Positions 7,904-17,300 of a stretch of 22,464 bases of DNA are shown here, piece by piece. Position 1 is the first letter of the stretch; every line of letters begins with the position of its first letter. Below the pieces are notes generated by a model. The model was not told the DNA's origin, did not search any database, and worked only from the letters and a program-made list of their open reading frames with translations. The DNA comes from an uncultured Cellvibrio sp. (GTDB taxonomy: Bacteria; Pseudomonadota; Gammaproteobacteria; Pseudomonadales; Cellvibrionaceae). Position numbers and translations under genes: made by a program. Where the stretch lies: the NCBI GenBank assembly GCA_946481735.1, contig CAMLOU010000072.1, forward strand, positions 1 through 22,464, read 5' to 3'.

Positions 7904-9395
7904 GATTTCACTCAAGGCGCCCGTCTTTGCCGCTATCGTGCTCAGTGCAGCAATCCTCGGGGCACTCCTTGTTTATGTCCTTGTCATGCCCGCCCCGGCG
8001 GATAAATCGCCGGTCACGCAACATCCGGCCACCGGTATAGAATCCGACATCCTTTACTGGTACGACCCCATGTACCCCGCCCAGCATTTCGACGAGCCCG
8101 GCAAATCTCCCTTCATGGACATGGACCTGGTACCCAAATACGCCAATGGGCAAGATGACGTACCCGGTATCCGGATCGCGCCTGAGGTTACCCAGCAACT
8201 GGGCATGCGTCTGGCGACTGTTGAGTCCATATCAAACCGGCAGCAACTGGCACTGAGTGGACGCCTGACGTTCAACGAGCGCTTACGCCACATCCTGCAA
8301 CTGCGCAGTCCGGGTTTTGTTGAGCGAGTCTGGCCGTTAGCGGTTGGCGATAAAGTAAAGCAGGGGCAACCACTGGTTGAGCTGCTGATGCCGGACTGGG
8401 CCAGCGCGCAGTACGAGTTATTGGCGGTTGCCGGTGCTGCAGAATTGCAGCAAGCAGCCCGCCGGCGATTGGTATTACTCGGCATGCCGGAGGATATGAT
8501 CAAGCGGGTGGAACGCAGCAGAACCGTCGAAACACACTGGACCCTGGGTGCGCCCATTGATGGCGTTATCGAAGCGATGGATGTTCGACCCGGCATGACC
8601 TTATCGACCGGGCAAACGCTGGCACGGATTATTGGCACCCAAACCTTGTGGTTAGAGACGGCTATTCCAGAGGCGCAGGCTGACGATATCCGACAAGGCC
8701 AGGCCATGATATTTCACCCCGCTAACGCAGCGTTGTCACCCGTTGAGGGACGTTTTGAAACGCTGTTGCCCATGCTCAATGCAGCCACGCGCACAGTGAC
8801 CGCCCGAGCTGTTGTACCGAACCCTGACGGGGATCTTTTTGCGGGATTAACCGGACGCGTTACCTGGGAATCAGGGTCGGGGCAACACGCCTTGGCCATA
8901 CCTACCGAGGCAGTGATTTATACCGGCAAGCGCGCGCTTGTCATGCTGGCCGGTGAGGAGGGGCAATTCACACCTCAAGAGATTTCTGTAGGTCGCGAGG
9001 TCGGCGCTATGACCATCGTGGCGTCTGGCCTCAGCGCAGGACAGCAGGTAGTTGCAAGTGGCCAATTTCTCTTGGACTCGGAAGCAAGTCTGCTCGGTAT
9101 TACTGCCCAACCTGATATTGAACAGACCACTCATGACCATCCGGAACACGCCGCACCGGACTTGCATGAAGCCGTTGGCGTAATCCTGGCTATTACCCCC
9201 GAAAAGGTTCGTTTGAAGCACGGTCCTTTCAAAAGTCTGTCCATGCCAGGGATGGCCATGTCTTTTCCTTTGGCTACACCTCAACTCGCAGCGGATCTTG
9301 ATGTGGGTGATCAGGTGCAGGTAAGCGTGCGTGAGACCGAAGCGGGTCTTCTGGTGGAAGCGCTGGAAAAGCTGCCTCGGGAGGTGCACCCATGA
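7896..9395 (+). CDS. cusB: Periplasmic adaptor of Cus-type efflux pump with fused CusF-like domain (CusB-CusF)
   Basis: This membrane-fusion protein links the RND pump to the outer-membrane channel. It has 499 residues. It begins with an N-terminal membrane anchor (about 8-31), followed at about 54-82 by a heavy-metal-binding segment (YWYDPMYP...[10 protein letters not shown]), the HMBD of CusB-type adaptors. Next come the barrel-sandwich/lipoyl half-motifs ([52 protein letters not shown]) with a helical hairpin between them, then beta-barrel and membrane-proximal domains. From about residue 424 there is a CusF-like domain ([17 protein letters not shown], then MPGMAMSF). Its predicted ligands are His442, Met453 and Met455. 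Met450 stands where E. coli CusF has Trp44. CusF is usually a separate periplasmic chaperone that hands Cu+/Ag+ to CusB, so the fusion puts both steps on one chain. The stop codon overlaps the cusA start. Confidence 0.92.
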   Translation: MNKISLKAPVFAAIVLSAAILGALLVYVLVMPAPADKSPVTQHPATGIESDILYWYDPMYPAQHFDEPGKSPFMDMDLVPKYANGQDDVPGIRIAPEVTQQLGMRLATVESISNRQQLALSGRLTFNERLRHILQLRSPGFVERVWPLAVGDKVKQGQPLVELLMPDWASAQYELLAVAGAAELQQAARRRLVLLGMPEDMIKRVERSRTVETHWTLGAPIDGVIEAMDVRPGMTLSTGQTLARIIGTQTLWLETAIPEAQADDIRQGQAMIFHPANAALSPVEGRFETLLPMLNAATRTVTARAVVPNPDGDLFAGLTGRVTWESGSGQHALAIPTEAVIYTGKRALVMLAGEEGQFTPQEISVGREVGAMTIVASGLSAGQQVVASGQFLLDSEASLLGITAQPDIEQTTHDHPEHAAPDLHEAVGVILAITPEKVRLKHGPFKSLSMPGMAMSFPLATPQLAADLDVGDQVQVSVRETEAGLLVEALEKLPREVHP

Positions 9396-12300
9396 TTGCA
9401 GGTCTGATTCACTGGTCGGTCCACAATCGTTTTCTGGTGTTATTGGGCACCTTGATCCTGCTGGGCCTTGGACTGTGGGCAGTACGTAATACGCCCATCG
9501 ATGCGCTACCTGATCTGTCCGATGTACAGGTCATCGTCCGAACACCTTATCCTGGCCAGGCGCCGCAGATTGTGGAGGACCAGATCACCTACCCGATTGC
9601 CAGCAAGATGCTGTCCGTTCCCGGCGCTACCACCGTGCGCGGCTACTCCATGTTCGGCGACAGCTATGTCTATGTGCTGTTTAAAGACGGCACCGATCTG
9701 TACTGGGCTCGCTCGCGCGTTCTGGAATATCTAAGCCAGTTACAGGCGCAATTGCCATCCGCCGCTCGGCCCGCACTTGGCCCCGATGCCACTGGTGTGG
9801 GCTGGATCTACCAATATGCGCTCGTGGACCGCACCCGCCGGCATGACCTTTCGCAACTGCGAGCACTTCAGGACTGGTTCATCCGTTATGAGCTGGCGCC
9901 CTTAACTGATGTGGCCGAGGTTGCGACCATCGGTGGCATGGTCAAGCAATTTCAAGTGGTGGTCGATCCGGTGCGATTGGCCGCGTCGGGCATTACCCAT
10001 CAGCAGGTTATTGCAGCCATCGAATCCGCTAACCAGGAAGCCGGCGGCGCGGTGATGACCTTGGGGGATGCGGAATACATGGTGCGGGCCAGTGGCTATC
10101 TCAAGACGTTGGAGGATTTTCGCGCGATCCCGCTGACGCAAAGCGGCGGCATTCCGGTGACCCTGGGCGATGTCGCGCATGTGCAAATAGGGCCAGAGAT
10201 GCGGCGTGGTGTGGCGGAGCTGGATGGAAAGGGCGAGGTGGTCGGTGGTGTGGTGATCCTTCGTTCCGGTGGCAATGCCAGAGTAGCAATCGACAATATC
10301 GAAAGAAAACTCGACCAACTGCGCAAGAGCTTGCCGGCCGGCGTTGAGATAGTGACGACTTATGATCGCAGCCAACTGATTGATCGGGCGGTAAGTAATC
10401 TCACCCGAAAACTGGTGGAGGAATTTGTCGTTATTGCCCTGGTGTGTGCGCTGTTTCTCTGGCATTTACGCTCGTCCATGGTGGCCGTCGTCACCTTGCC
10501 ATTGGCAGTGCTAGTTGCTTTCATCGTAATGCGCCTGCAAGGCATCAATGCCAATATCATGTCGCTTGGCGGTATTGCCATTGCCATCGGCGCCATGGTC
10601 GACGGCGCCATCGTCATGATTGAAAACGCCCATAAGCATCTGGAACGCTGGCAACATGAGCACCCTCAACAGACACTGGACAACGAAAAGCGCTGGTCAT
10701 TAATCATCAACGCTACGGTGGAAGTAGGACCCGCGCTGTTCTTCTCGCTCATGATTATCGCGGTGTCCTTTGTGCCGGTTTTTATGCTGCAAGCCCAGGA
10801 AGGACGCCTGTTCGGCCCTCTTGCCTATACCAAAACCTACGCCATGGCAGCCGCCGCTGGTTTGTCTATCACATTGGTACCGGTGTTGATGGGTTACTGG
10901 ATTCGCGGCGTCATCCCCGGTGAAGAGCGTAACCCACTGAACCGCTGGCTGATGGCAGGCTATCAACCAGTGTTGGCCTGGGTGTTGGCAAAGCCGGTGA
11001 CGACGCTGATGATCGCATTGGTGGTTTTTCTCAGCGCGGCATGGCCTTTGTACAAACTCGGGGGCGAATTCCTTCCCCCGCTGGACGAAGGTGATCTGCT
11101 CTACATGCCCAGTGCCCTGCCCGGCCTGACAGTGCAGCAAGCCAGCGAGCTGCTACAGAAAACAGACCGGATGATCAAAAACGTTCCTGAAGTGGCGCGC
11201 GTGTTCGGTAAAGCCGGTCGGGCTGATACCGCTACTGATCCGGCGCCGTTGGAAATGTTCGAAATCACCATTCAATTCAAACCCCGCGATGAATGGCGTG
11301 AGGGTATGACGCCTGAAAAACTCATTGATGAATTGGATCGGGCAATCAGAGTACCGGGACTCACCAACTTCTGGATTCCCCCCATTCGCAACCGCATCGA
11401 CATGCTCGCGACGGGTATCAAGAGTCCCATCGGCGTGAAAGTGGCCGGTAACGATCTGGCACAAATCGACCAGATCGCCATGGCGATAGAAGCGGTGGCC
11501 AAAACCGTCCCCGGCGTTAGCTCTGCGTTAGCCGAACGTCAGGCAGGCGGCCGTTACTTGAATATCGACATTGATCGTAAAGCGGCAGCGCGTTACGGCA
11601 TGAACGTGAAAGATGTGCATACCGTGGTTGCCAATTTAATTGGCGGTGCCAACATCGGCGAGGTCATTGATGGTCGCGCGCGTTTCCCCATTAACTTGCG
11701 TTATCCCCGCGACTGGCGAGATACGCCGCAATCACTAAAGGAATTGCCCGTCCTGACACCCTTGGGCGAACAAGTCACGCTGGGAACGCTGGCGAATATT
11801 TCAATCAGCCAAGGGCCGCCGATGCTTAAAAGTGAAAACGCACGGCCAAACACCTGGGTCTATGTCAATGTCGGCGAGCGCGATCTGGCGACAACGGTGA
11901 CAGATTTACAGCGAGCGATTGAGGCAAAGGTTCCTTCTAGCCCAGGCGTAAGCATCACTTACTCTGGCCAATATGAATACATGAAGCGCGCCAATGATCG
12001 GTTAATGCTGGTGGTTCCGCTGACACTCGCGGTGATCTTTATCCTGCTTTATCTGGCGTTCAAACGGATCGACGAAGCCTTGCTCATCATGCTTGCTTTG
12101 CCGCTGGCACTTACAGGCGGTATCTGGTTTTTATATTTGCTGGGCTACAACTTGTCGGTCGCCACCGGCGTTGGCTTTATTGCCTTGGCCGGAGTAGCTG
12201 CGGAGTTTGGAGTCATCATGCTGGTGTACTTGAAACAGTCATGGCGCCAGCGTTCGGACGCCGGAAAAAATACACATGAAGATCTTCATGAGGCTATTAC

Positions 12301-12547
12301 TGAGGGTGCTTTACTACGGGTCCGACCAAAAGCAATGACCGTTGCAGTGATTATTGCGGGGTTATTGCCCCTTTTTCTCGGCAGCGGAACCGGCTCTGAA
12401 ATTATGGTGCGTATTGCGGCCCCCATGCTGGGCGGCATGATCAGTGCACCGCTGTTATCGCTCGTCGTTTTGCCAGCAGCGTTTTTGCTGTTACGGAGAA
12501 GAACGATAACGCGCCATCCAAGAATAAAGAGCTTAATAGAAACCTGA
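9392..12547 (+). CDS. cusA: Heavy-metal RND efflux pump, Cu+/Ag+ type (CusA-like)
   Basis: This is the inner-membrane proton-driven pump of the CusCBA complex. Its 1051 residues are the normal CusA length. It starts at ATG 9392, overlapping the cusB stop as ATGA, with GGAGGT 6 nt upstream. N-terminal motifs are typical of the HME-RND group: [17 protein letters not shown], then [14 protein letters not shown] and [10 protein letters not shown]. The transmembrane helix 4 proton-relay motif [16 protein letters not shown] places Asp404 at the position of E. coli Asp405. The three-methionine metal relay is kept: Met572 in [10 protein letters not shown], Met622 in PLEMFEIT and Met671 in [14 protein letters not shown] match E. 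coli Met573, Met623 and Met672. This supports Cu+/Ag+ rather than divalent cations. The C-terminal half ends in the usual helix pair with [24 protein letters not shown] strong hairpin follows 29 bp after the stop. Confidence 0.95.
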   Translation: MIAGLIHWSVHNRFLVLLGTLILLGLGLWAVRNTPIDALPDLSDVQVIVRTPYPGQAPQIVEDQITYPIASKMLSVPGATTVRGYSMFGDSYVYVLFKDGTDLYWARSRVLEYLSQLQAQLPSAARPALGPDATGVGWIYQYALVDRTRRHDLSQLRALQDWFIRYELAPLTDVAEVATIGGMVKQFQVVVDPVRLAASGITHQQVIAAIESANQEAGGAVMTLGDAEYMVRASGYLKTLEDFRAIPLTQSGGIPVTLGDVAHVQIGPEMRRGVAELDGKGEVVGGVVILRSGGNARVAIDNIERKLDQLRKSLPAGVEIVTTYDRSQLIDRAVSNLTRKLVEEFVVIALVCALFLWHLRSSMVAVVTLPLAVLVAFIVMRLQGINANIMSLGGIAIAIGAMVDGAIVMIENAHKHLERWQHEHPQQTLDNEKRWSLIINATVEVGPALFFSLMIIAVSFVPVFMLQAQEGRLFGPLAYTKTYAMAAAAGLSITLVPVLMGYWIRGVIPGEERNPLNRWLMAGYQPVLAWVLAKPVTTLMIALVVFLSAAWPLYKLGGEFLPPLDEGDLLYMPSALPGLTVQQASELLQKTDRMIKNVPEVARVFGKAGRADTATDPAPLEMFEITIQFKPRDEWREGMTPEKLIDELDRAIRVPGLTNFWIPPIRNRIDMLATGIKSPIGVKVAGNDLAQIDQIAMAIEAVAKTVPGVSSALAERQAGGRYLNIDIDRKAAARYGMNVKDVHTVVANLIGGANIGEVIDGRARFPINLRYPRDWRDTPQSLKELPVLTPLGEQVTLGTLANISISQGPPMLKSENARPNTWVYVNVGERDLATTVTDLQRAIEAKVPSSPGVSITYSGQYEYMKRANDRLMLVVPLTLAVIFILLYLAFKRIDEALLIMLALPLALTGGIWFLYLLGYNLSVATGVGFIALAGVAAEFGVIMLVYLKQSWRQRSDAGKNTHEDLHEAITEGALLRVRPKAMTVAVIIAGLLPLFLGSGTGSEIMVRIAAPMLGGMISAPLLSLVVLPAAFLLLRRRTITRHPRIKSLIET

Positions 12548-12575
12548 ACATTTGATTACCCCATTTGCTCTTAAA

Positions 12576-12608
12576 GAGCCTATTTTGAATTTTTTTCAAA
12601 ATAGGCTC
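12576..12608 (+). terminator. 14-bp perfect stem-loop after cusA, probable terminator
   Basis: gagcctattttgaa (12576-12589) pairs perfectly with 12595-12608 around a loop of five T. The stem is AT-rich toward the loop and GC-rich at its base. It lies 29 bp after the cusA stop and likely ends the ATPase-cusCBA transcript. No T-run follows the stem on the + strand. Confidence 0.6.
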
Positions 12609-12878
12609 GCTGGCGTTCAACGAAAGTCGCTCCGAGTTTCCCTGCGCCTCACTTGTTGAGATTATTTTCCACCTATCCTTTCTTTCGAATGGAAGCTCTC
12701 CTGGAATAACAGCTGTTTATTGAATTTTTTCACCCTGTTCTTGTGATTGGCGCATTGAACATGTTCAGTGTTTTAATCTGGCACAGATACTGCTTTTCAT
12801 CGGTAATCAAATGTGGAGGTTTGGCCTGCAAAGGGAACTCAGGAGCATTGGTGGGTCACGAACATTATTAAGCGAAAA
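12609..12878 (+). other. Intergenic region between cusA and the DUF305 gene, no gene seen
   Basis: Together with the hairpin before it, this makes up a 343-bp gap between coding regions. I see no convincing ORF, tRNA or known RNA here. The frame of the DUF305 gene is open from 12813, but that part has no signal for translation. The region holds the perfect palindrome at 12756-12767 and probably the promoter of the DUF305 gene; I could not assign clear -35/-10 boxes. Confidence 0.5.
12756..12767. promoter_or_regulatory. Perfect 12-bp palindrome upstream of the DUF305 gene, possible operator
   Basis: The sequence tgaacatgttca is its own reverse complement and lies 123 bp before the DUF305 start codon. 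It could bind a dimeric regulator. It does not match a CueR or CusR box that I know, and a 12-bp palindrome can arise by chance. Confidence 0.25.
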
Positions 12879-12884
12879 AAGGAG
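12879..12884 (+). promoter_or_regulatory. Ribosome-binding site deciding the DUF305 start
   Basis: AAGGAG lies 6 nt before ATG 12891. It decides between this start and the in-frame start at 12813, which would add 26 hydrophilic residues before the first membrane helix. Confidence 0.8.
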
Positions 12885-12890
12885 AGCAAT

Positions 12891-13346
12891 ATGCACATGT
12901 CTTACTGGCGTTTCTCAGCCATGATCGCTACATCCACTCTGGTGATGTTTGGCTTAATGTATCTCAATACTTACGCAGTGGAGCATATTCTGTGGAGCGA
13001 GACGCGGGCCTGGATGGCATTGCTAATGGGCTCAGTGATGGCCGTTATCATGCTGAGTTTTATGTTGAGCATGTACCCCAATAAAGTGGTTAATGCGTGT
13101 ATTTTTATTGCCAGCGTGATTGTTTTTTCGCTATGCCTTTGGCTGGTACGCAGCCAATCCACGGTAAACGACACTGAGTACATGAAAGCGATGATCCCTC
13201 ACCACTCCATTGCAATCATGACCAGCGAACGAGCGCAAATCAGTGATCCTCGCGTGCGTAAACTGGCAGACGAAATTATCGCTGCGCAACGTCGTGAAAT
13301 CTCGGAAATGCGATTTCTTATCAAGGACATAAGGGAAGCACAATGA
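12891..13346 (+). CDS. DUF305 membrane protein, copper-associated
   Basis: The product has 151 residues. Three hydrophobic segments follow the short N-terminus (about 8-26, 38-57 and 63-81), then a soluble C-terminal DUF305 segment. The family signature is present: EYMKAMIPHHSIAIMTSE, with Met101, His104, His105 and Met110, followed by a helix RVRKLADEIIAAQRREI. DUF305 domains are often found near copper genes and the Met/His-rich helix pair has been linked to copper binding, so periplasmic copper handling is a reasonable guess. The gene follows the cus block in the same orientation but after a hairpin and a long gap, so it may have its own promoter. It is convergent with the TPR gene, with 41 bp between them. 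Confidence 0.85.
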   Translation: MHMSYWRFSAMIATSTLVMFGLMYLNTYAVEHILWSETRAWMALLMGSVMAVIMLSFMLSMYPNKVVNACIFIASVIVFSLCLWLVRSQSTVNDTEYMKAMIPHHSIAIMTSERAQISDPRVRKLADEIIAAQRREISEMRFLIKDIREAQ

Positions 13347-13387
13347 TAAGAAATACCAAGTGACCCTAGCAGGCCTTTCCACACGTT

Positions 13388-14350
13388 TTAGTGGACATCC
13401 AGAATCTGCCGGGCTTTTTGTGCATAGAGGCCTTGTGCAATGGCAATTTCCTGCAATAAATCACTCGCCCGTGCTGGTTCACCGCAGGCTCGTAAAGCAA
13501 GGGCCAAGTAAAAGCGAATGCGTTCATTGGTTGCATCCTTGATATAAAGTTGTTCCAATTTTGCCAGGGCCGTGGCGGGATTATTCAGCGACAATTGCAA
13601 CACCGCGAAATCCAGTAAGGTTTCCTGGTCGCCAGGATAATGGCGTAACAGTTCCGCGAACACCGCTTCAGCCTCTTGTTTAGCACCCAAGGCAATGTGC
13701 ACCAGGCCCAAATGACGTAAAGCAATATGATCGTCCGGCTTGACAGTCAAAGCGCGCTCCAATGCGCTTTGGCAGCTGCCGAAATCCTTACGCAAAAAAT
13801 AACATACGCCCAACTGTGCCCAGGCATCGACATCAATGGGATGATTACGCAACACCTGTTGATAGAACTCAATCGCTTCGTCAAAACGCCCCTGGGCCGC
13901 GATTGCCGTTCCCAAACGAACCATGAGGTGTGGTGTATGCGGGCGAATGCCCAAGGCACGCAGCCAACTGTATTCGGCGCGCTGGAAATTGCCGGCGTGT
14001 AAACAGAATCGTCCAAGGTTGTCCCAGGCCTGTAGGTTTTCTGAATCCAGATCCACCGCTTTTTCCAGATGCTCCATGCCCTCTTCCGCCAAACCGAGAT
14101 TCATCAGTACCTGACCAAGATTACTGTGAGCCATGGACAAGTCCGGTTTTAAATCCAGTGCGGTACGCAAATGCAACAATGCCTCATCCCAGCGCTGGCA
14201 TTGACCGTAGATAAAACCCAAATTATTGTGCGCTGTGGCATTCGCGGCATCTACCGTCAGCGCAGCCAGATAAGCAGATTCGGCCGCTTTCAGGTTGCCA
14301 TTTAAATGCGCTTCCACACCGGCCCTGATTTGTTCAATTGCTGTATTCAT
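13388..14350 (-). CDS. TPR-repeat protein at the end of the putative eCIS operon
   Basis: This is a cytoplasmic-looking 320-residue protein without signal peptide or membrane segment. It is made almost entirely of about eight to nine tetratricopeptide repeats of 34 residues, for example ATAHNNLGFIYGQCQRWDEA, MAHSNLGQVLMNLGLAEEG, LQAWDNLGRFCLHAGNFQ and VDAWAQLGVCYFLRKDFG. TPR scaffolds bind other proteins. Its start codon comes immediately after the stop of the DUF4157 gene (TAAATG) with GAGGA 8 nt upstream, so the two are probably translationally coupled. That position suggests it handles the DUF4157 protein, for instance as chaperone, loader or neutralising partner, but this is inference. 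It is the last gene of the minus-strand unit. Confidence 0.9.
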   Translation of the reverse strand: MNTAIEQIRAGVEAHLNGNLKAAESAYLAALTVDAANATAHNNLGFIYGQCQRWDEALLHLRTALDLKPDLSMAHSNLGQVLMNLGLAEEGMEHLEKAVDLDSENLQAWDNLGRFCLHAGNFQRAEYSWLRALGIRPHTPHLMVRLGTAIAAQGRFDEAIEFYQQVLRNHPIDVDAWAQLGVCYFLRKDFGSCQSALERALTVKPDDHIALRHLGLVHIALGAKQEAEAVFAELLRHYPGDQETLLDFAVLQLSLNNPATALAKLEQLYIKDATNERIRFYLALALRACGEPARASDLLQEIAIAQGLYAQKARQILDVH

Positions 14351-17300
14351 TTAGGCGATCCTCGCAATAAGTCCACGGAGTAATTGATTGGTGTCGATAT
14401 CCGGTACTTCAAATTCCACATCATCAAGAGAAATATCAAAGGGCTCACCTTCTTTATAATGAATCGGTAAGCGAATACCAAAACGGTAATCGGAGCCAAA
14501 GGTGTAAGACGCAAATTCCCATCGCTCGTCGTACACACTGAAGCCCAACGCGCGCACGCTGACATAGCCACCGATATCAAAGGTGAAACTCGGTTGTGCA
14601 TGTACCGCCACTTCCGCTTCGATATCCAGGCCTGTAGCCGGTGTCCAGTCCACATGCACACCTGCTTCCGCCGCGCCTTCGATACCGAGTGTGCCGCCAA
14701 TGTCCAGACCACCGGTTGCACTGGCACCGGTGATACCCAAACCGATGCCCGCGCGCACCGATAAACGTAAGCCGGCATTGGCAGGAATATTGAGATGGGC
14801 ATCGCCTGTAATGTGCGTATCTTCTTCGTGGTCCGGGTTGTAAGTCACGCCCAGGCGTAATTGATCAATCACACCGGGGCCGATACCCGCCGTCGCACTC
14901 AAGCCCCCACCGATCTCCGCCACAATGCCGGGGAAAATCGGTGCTTGCACGGCGATGTTAAAGATGGATTTATTGATCTCGCGCCGCGCAAAAATTTCCA
15001 GCTCATCGGGCAAACCGATTTCACCGGTCACGGTAATTTCCCCGTTTGGAGAAAACTGTACACCGGCGGTTGCTTGCAGCCAGGGGGCGAGTTGCAAGGA
15101 AAGCGAACCGCCGCCATAAACAATCAAGGGATTATCCGGCTCGGCGGTTTCTGAAAGTGTCTGGCCATCTTCACCGACACTGCGGTTCGTGACGCCGGCG
15201 TTGACCCGACCGGATAACATACCGCGTGAATAATCTGCTTCAATTTCGGCGGTGAAGGCGCCGTCGTTGTAGCTGACGATGAGGTTTGAATTGATCCCAG
15301 GAATATCCGGTTGCGCCTCACCGGTTGCACTGAGCGCATAACCGGTACCGTCGGGTCGTTCACGCAACGTAACACTGATGGAACCGCCGCGAATACCGGG
15401 AGCATCGGGCGACAAATTAAATGTGCCACCAATGGAAAAACCGGCTTCTTCGGATTGTGTAATTTCAATCGTGCCGCTCTCAACACCGGGGATATCCAGG
15501 GTCGCATCTCCGCGGGCGGAGAACCCATCACCTTCGGAATAATTCACATCGATCGTTGCCGAGGTAACGCCTGGAACTTTTCCTTCAGGAATTGTAATGG
15601 TGCCGCCCATGCTCCATTGTTCGTTGGCATAGCCCATGCGGACCTGGGCTGTGGTGCCTTCGCCGAACAGGCGTTCGTCGAAGTTGAATTCTCCTGCTAA
15701 AGTAAATCCTCGATCTTCACCTGCCGATGCTACTGAAGCGCGAATTTGGCCCTCACCTACGTTATCGATAGAGAAATCCAATGCGCCTGTAACTAAAAAT
15801 CCGCTATCCGTACTAATCGCTAAAGTCAAGCTGGCATTATCAAGATTAAATGGACTAGGTAGATTTAACTCTCCACTAGCAAAAGTTTTCTCTAAACTTA
15901 AATCATCACCACTGATTATTAAATCAATGTCTGCATCGCGAATAAGGGGAATGGTTGGTAATAACTTGCCCCGGACTATTACGCCTTCCTCATCTAGGCC
16001 AGCCTGAACTACGCTAATCGGACTTGCGCCAGAAACCCCCTTCGACCGATCACTAAATATTGCGTTAATTTGTGCTTCAACAGAGGGAGCATCGACATGA
16101 ACTACATAGGGCAACCCAGGCACCGAATAGATATCTATTTCGGTCCGCATTCCGTTAAAGTTCAACCGATCATTGTTTTTAAATAGTTCTCCCTGTATTG
16201 TTCCGGCAATTGCTTCTGAATTAGAGGTTTGGGGATTGAACGAAATGGTTTCTGCTATAAACCCTCTAATCCAAGAGTTTCTTCTGCTGGTGTTTTCTGG
16301 AAATGGCATACGTTGTGTTGGAGTGGCGTCTACTGGCCAGTCCATCCGCTTACTTTTTCCGCCCATGCGATTTGCATAGATTACTAATCGTGATGGTCCA
16401 CCATTTTCGCTTGCGCCACCAACATAATCACGAGCATTCCAGCCACTAGGCCAACGCCCGAAAGGAGCTCCCCTATTAGGATAGAGGGGATCTAGGATAC
16501 TTACATAACGGCTAAAATTGAGATGATAGTTTGTTTCGATTTCATCTTTAGTCCAATATTCACCTCTTCCTGCTGAAAGGGACCCACGAAATGCGTCAAA
16601 CTTAATATTATATTCCGCCTTTAATGAGTCAACGTTACGTTTATCTTCTGGAATCGCTTGTACTTCTGGGTCACTTGTACGACGCAAAAAACCATTTACA
16701 GTTCTAATTATGCCTTCACGAATAACACGTCCAGAAGTTTGATTACTATCCTGTTCAAGCAATTCGTAATTGCTTTCTACATCATCAGCCCCATTAACCT
16801 GTAGCTCAACAATGTGATCTGCCTCATAAAACGTTCCATTGCCAGATCTATTCCAATTAGGTCTTTTCTGGCGCTCTGCCAACTGCTCAACCGAACCAAA
16901 GCGGATGAAGTTTGGATTGGCATCATTCTTTGGGACCATAATAAAAGGAGCTACTCTACCAGGCTCTTGTGTACCAATTCGACTCTGGATCGCTGATGCT
17001 ATTGAACTAGCATCAATCTCCTCATCCCAACTCTGTGCTGGCCTAATCGAAGAACTACGCGAGTAAGCTGCTGGACGGTATAGAAGATCTTGATCAATGC
17101 GAGACTGATACTTATCTGAATGACGAGTTGCTTTAAATCTCGGTAATTGTAACGTTCCAACAGTAACTGTTGATGCGGACGATCCGCTTCCTCCCGTGGA
17201 CGGAATATCATCTCGCATTATTTTTCGGTGTAAACCACCAGATTGCTGCACCACATGCGTCAACTCATGCACCAGCAACTTTCTCCCGGCTTCCGTCGTA

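Noticed and set aside
12813..12890. N-terminal extension of the DUF305 protein from GTG 12813
   Set aside because: It would add 26 hydrophilic residues before the membrane helix, and the strong AAGGAG with correct spacing belongs to ATG 12891.
13377..13394. tccac...gtgga hairpin between the DUF305 and TPR genes as bidirectional terminator
   Set aside because: The stem is only 5 bp, overlaps the TPR stop codon and has no T-run on either strand.
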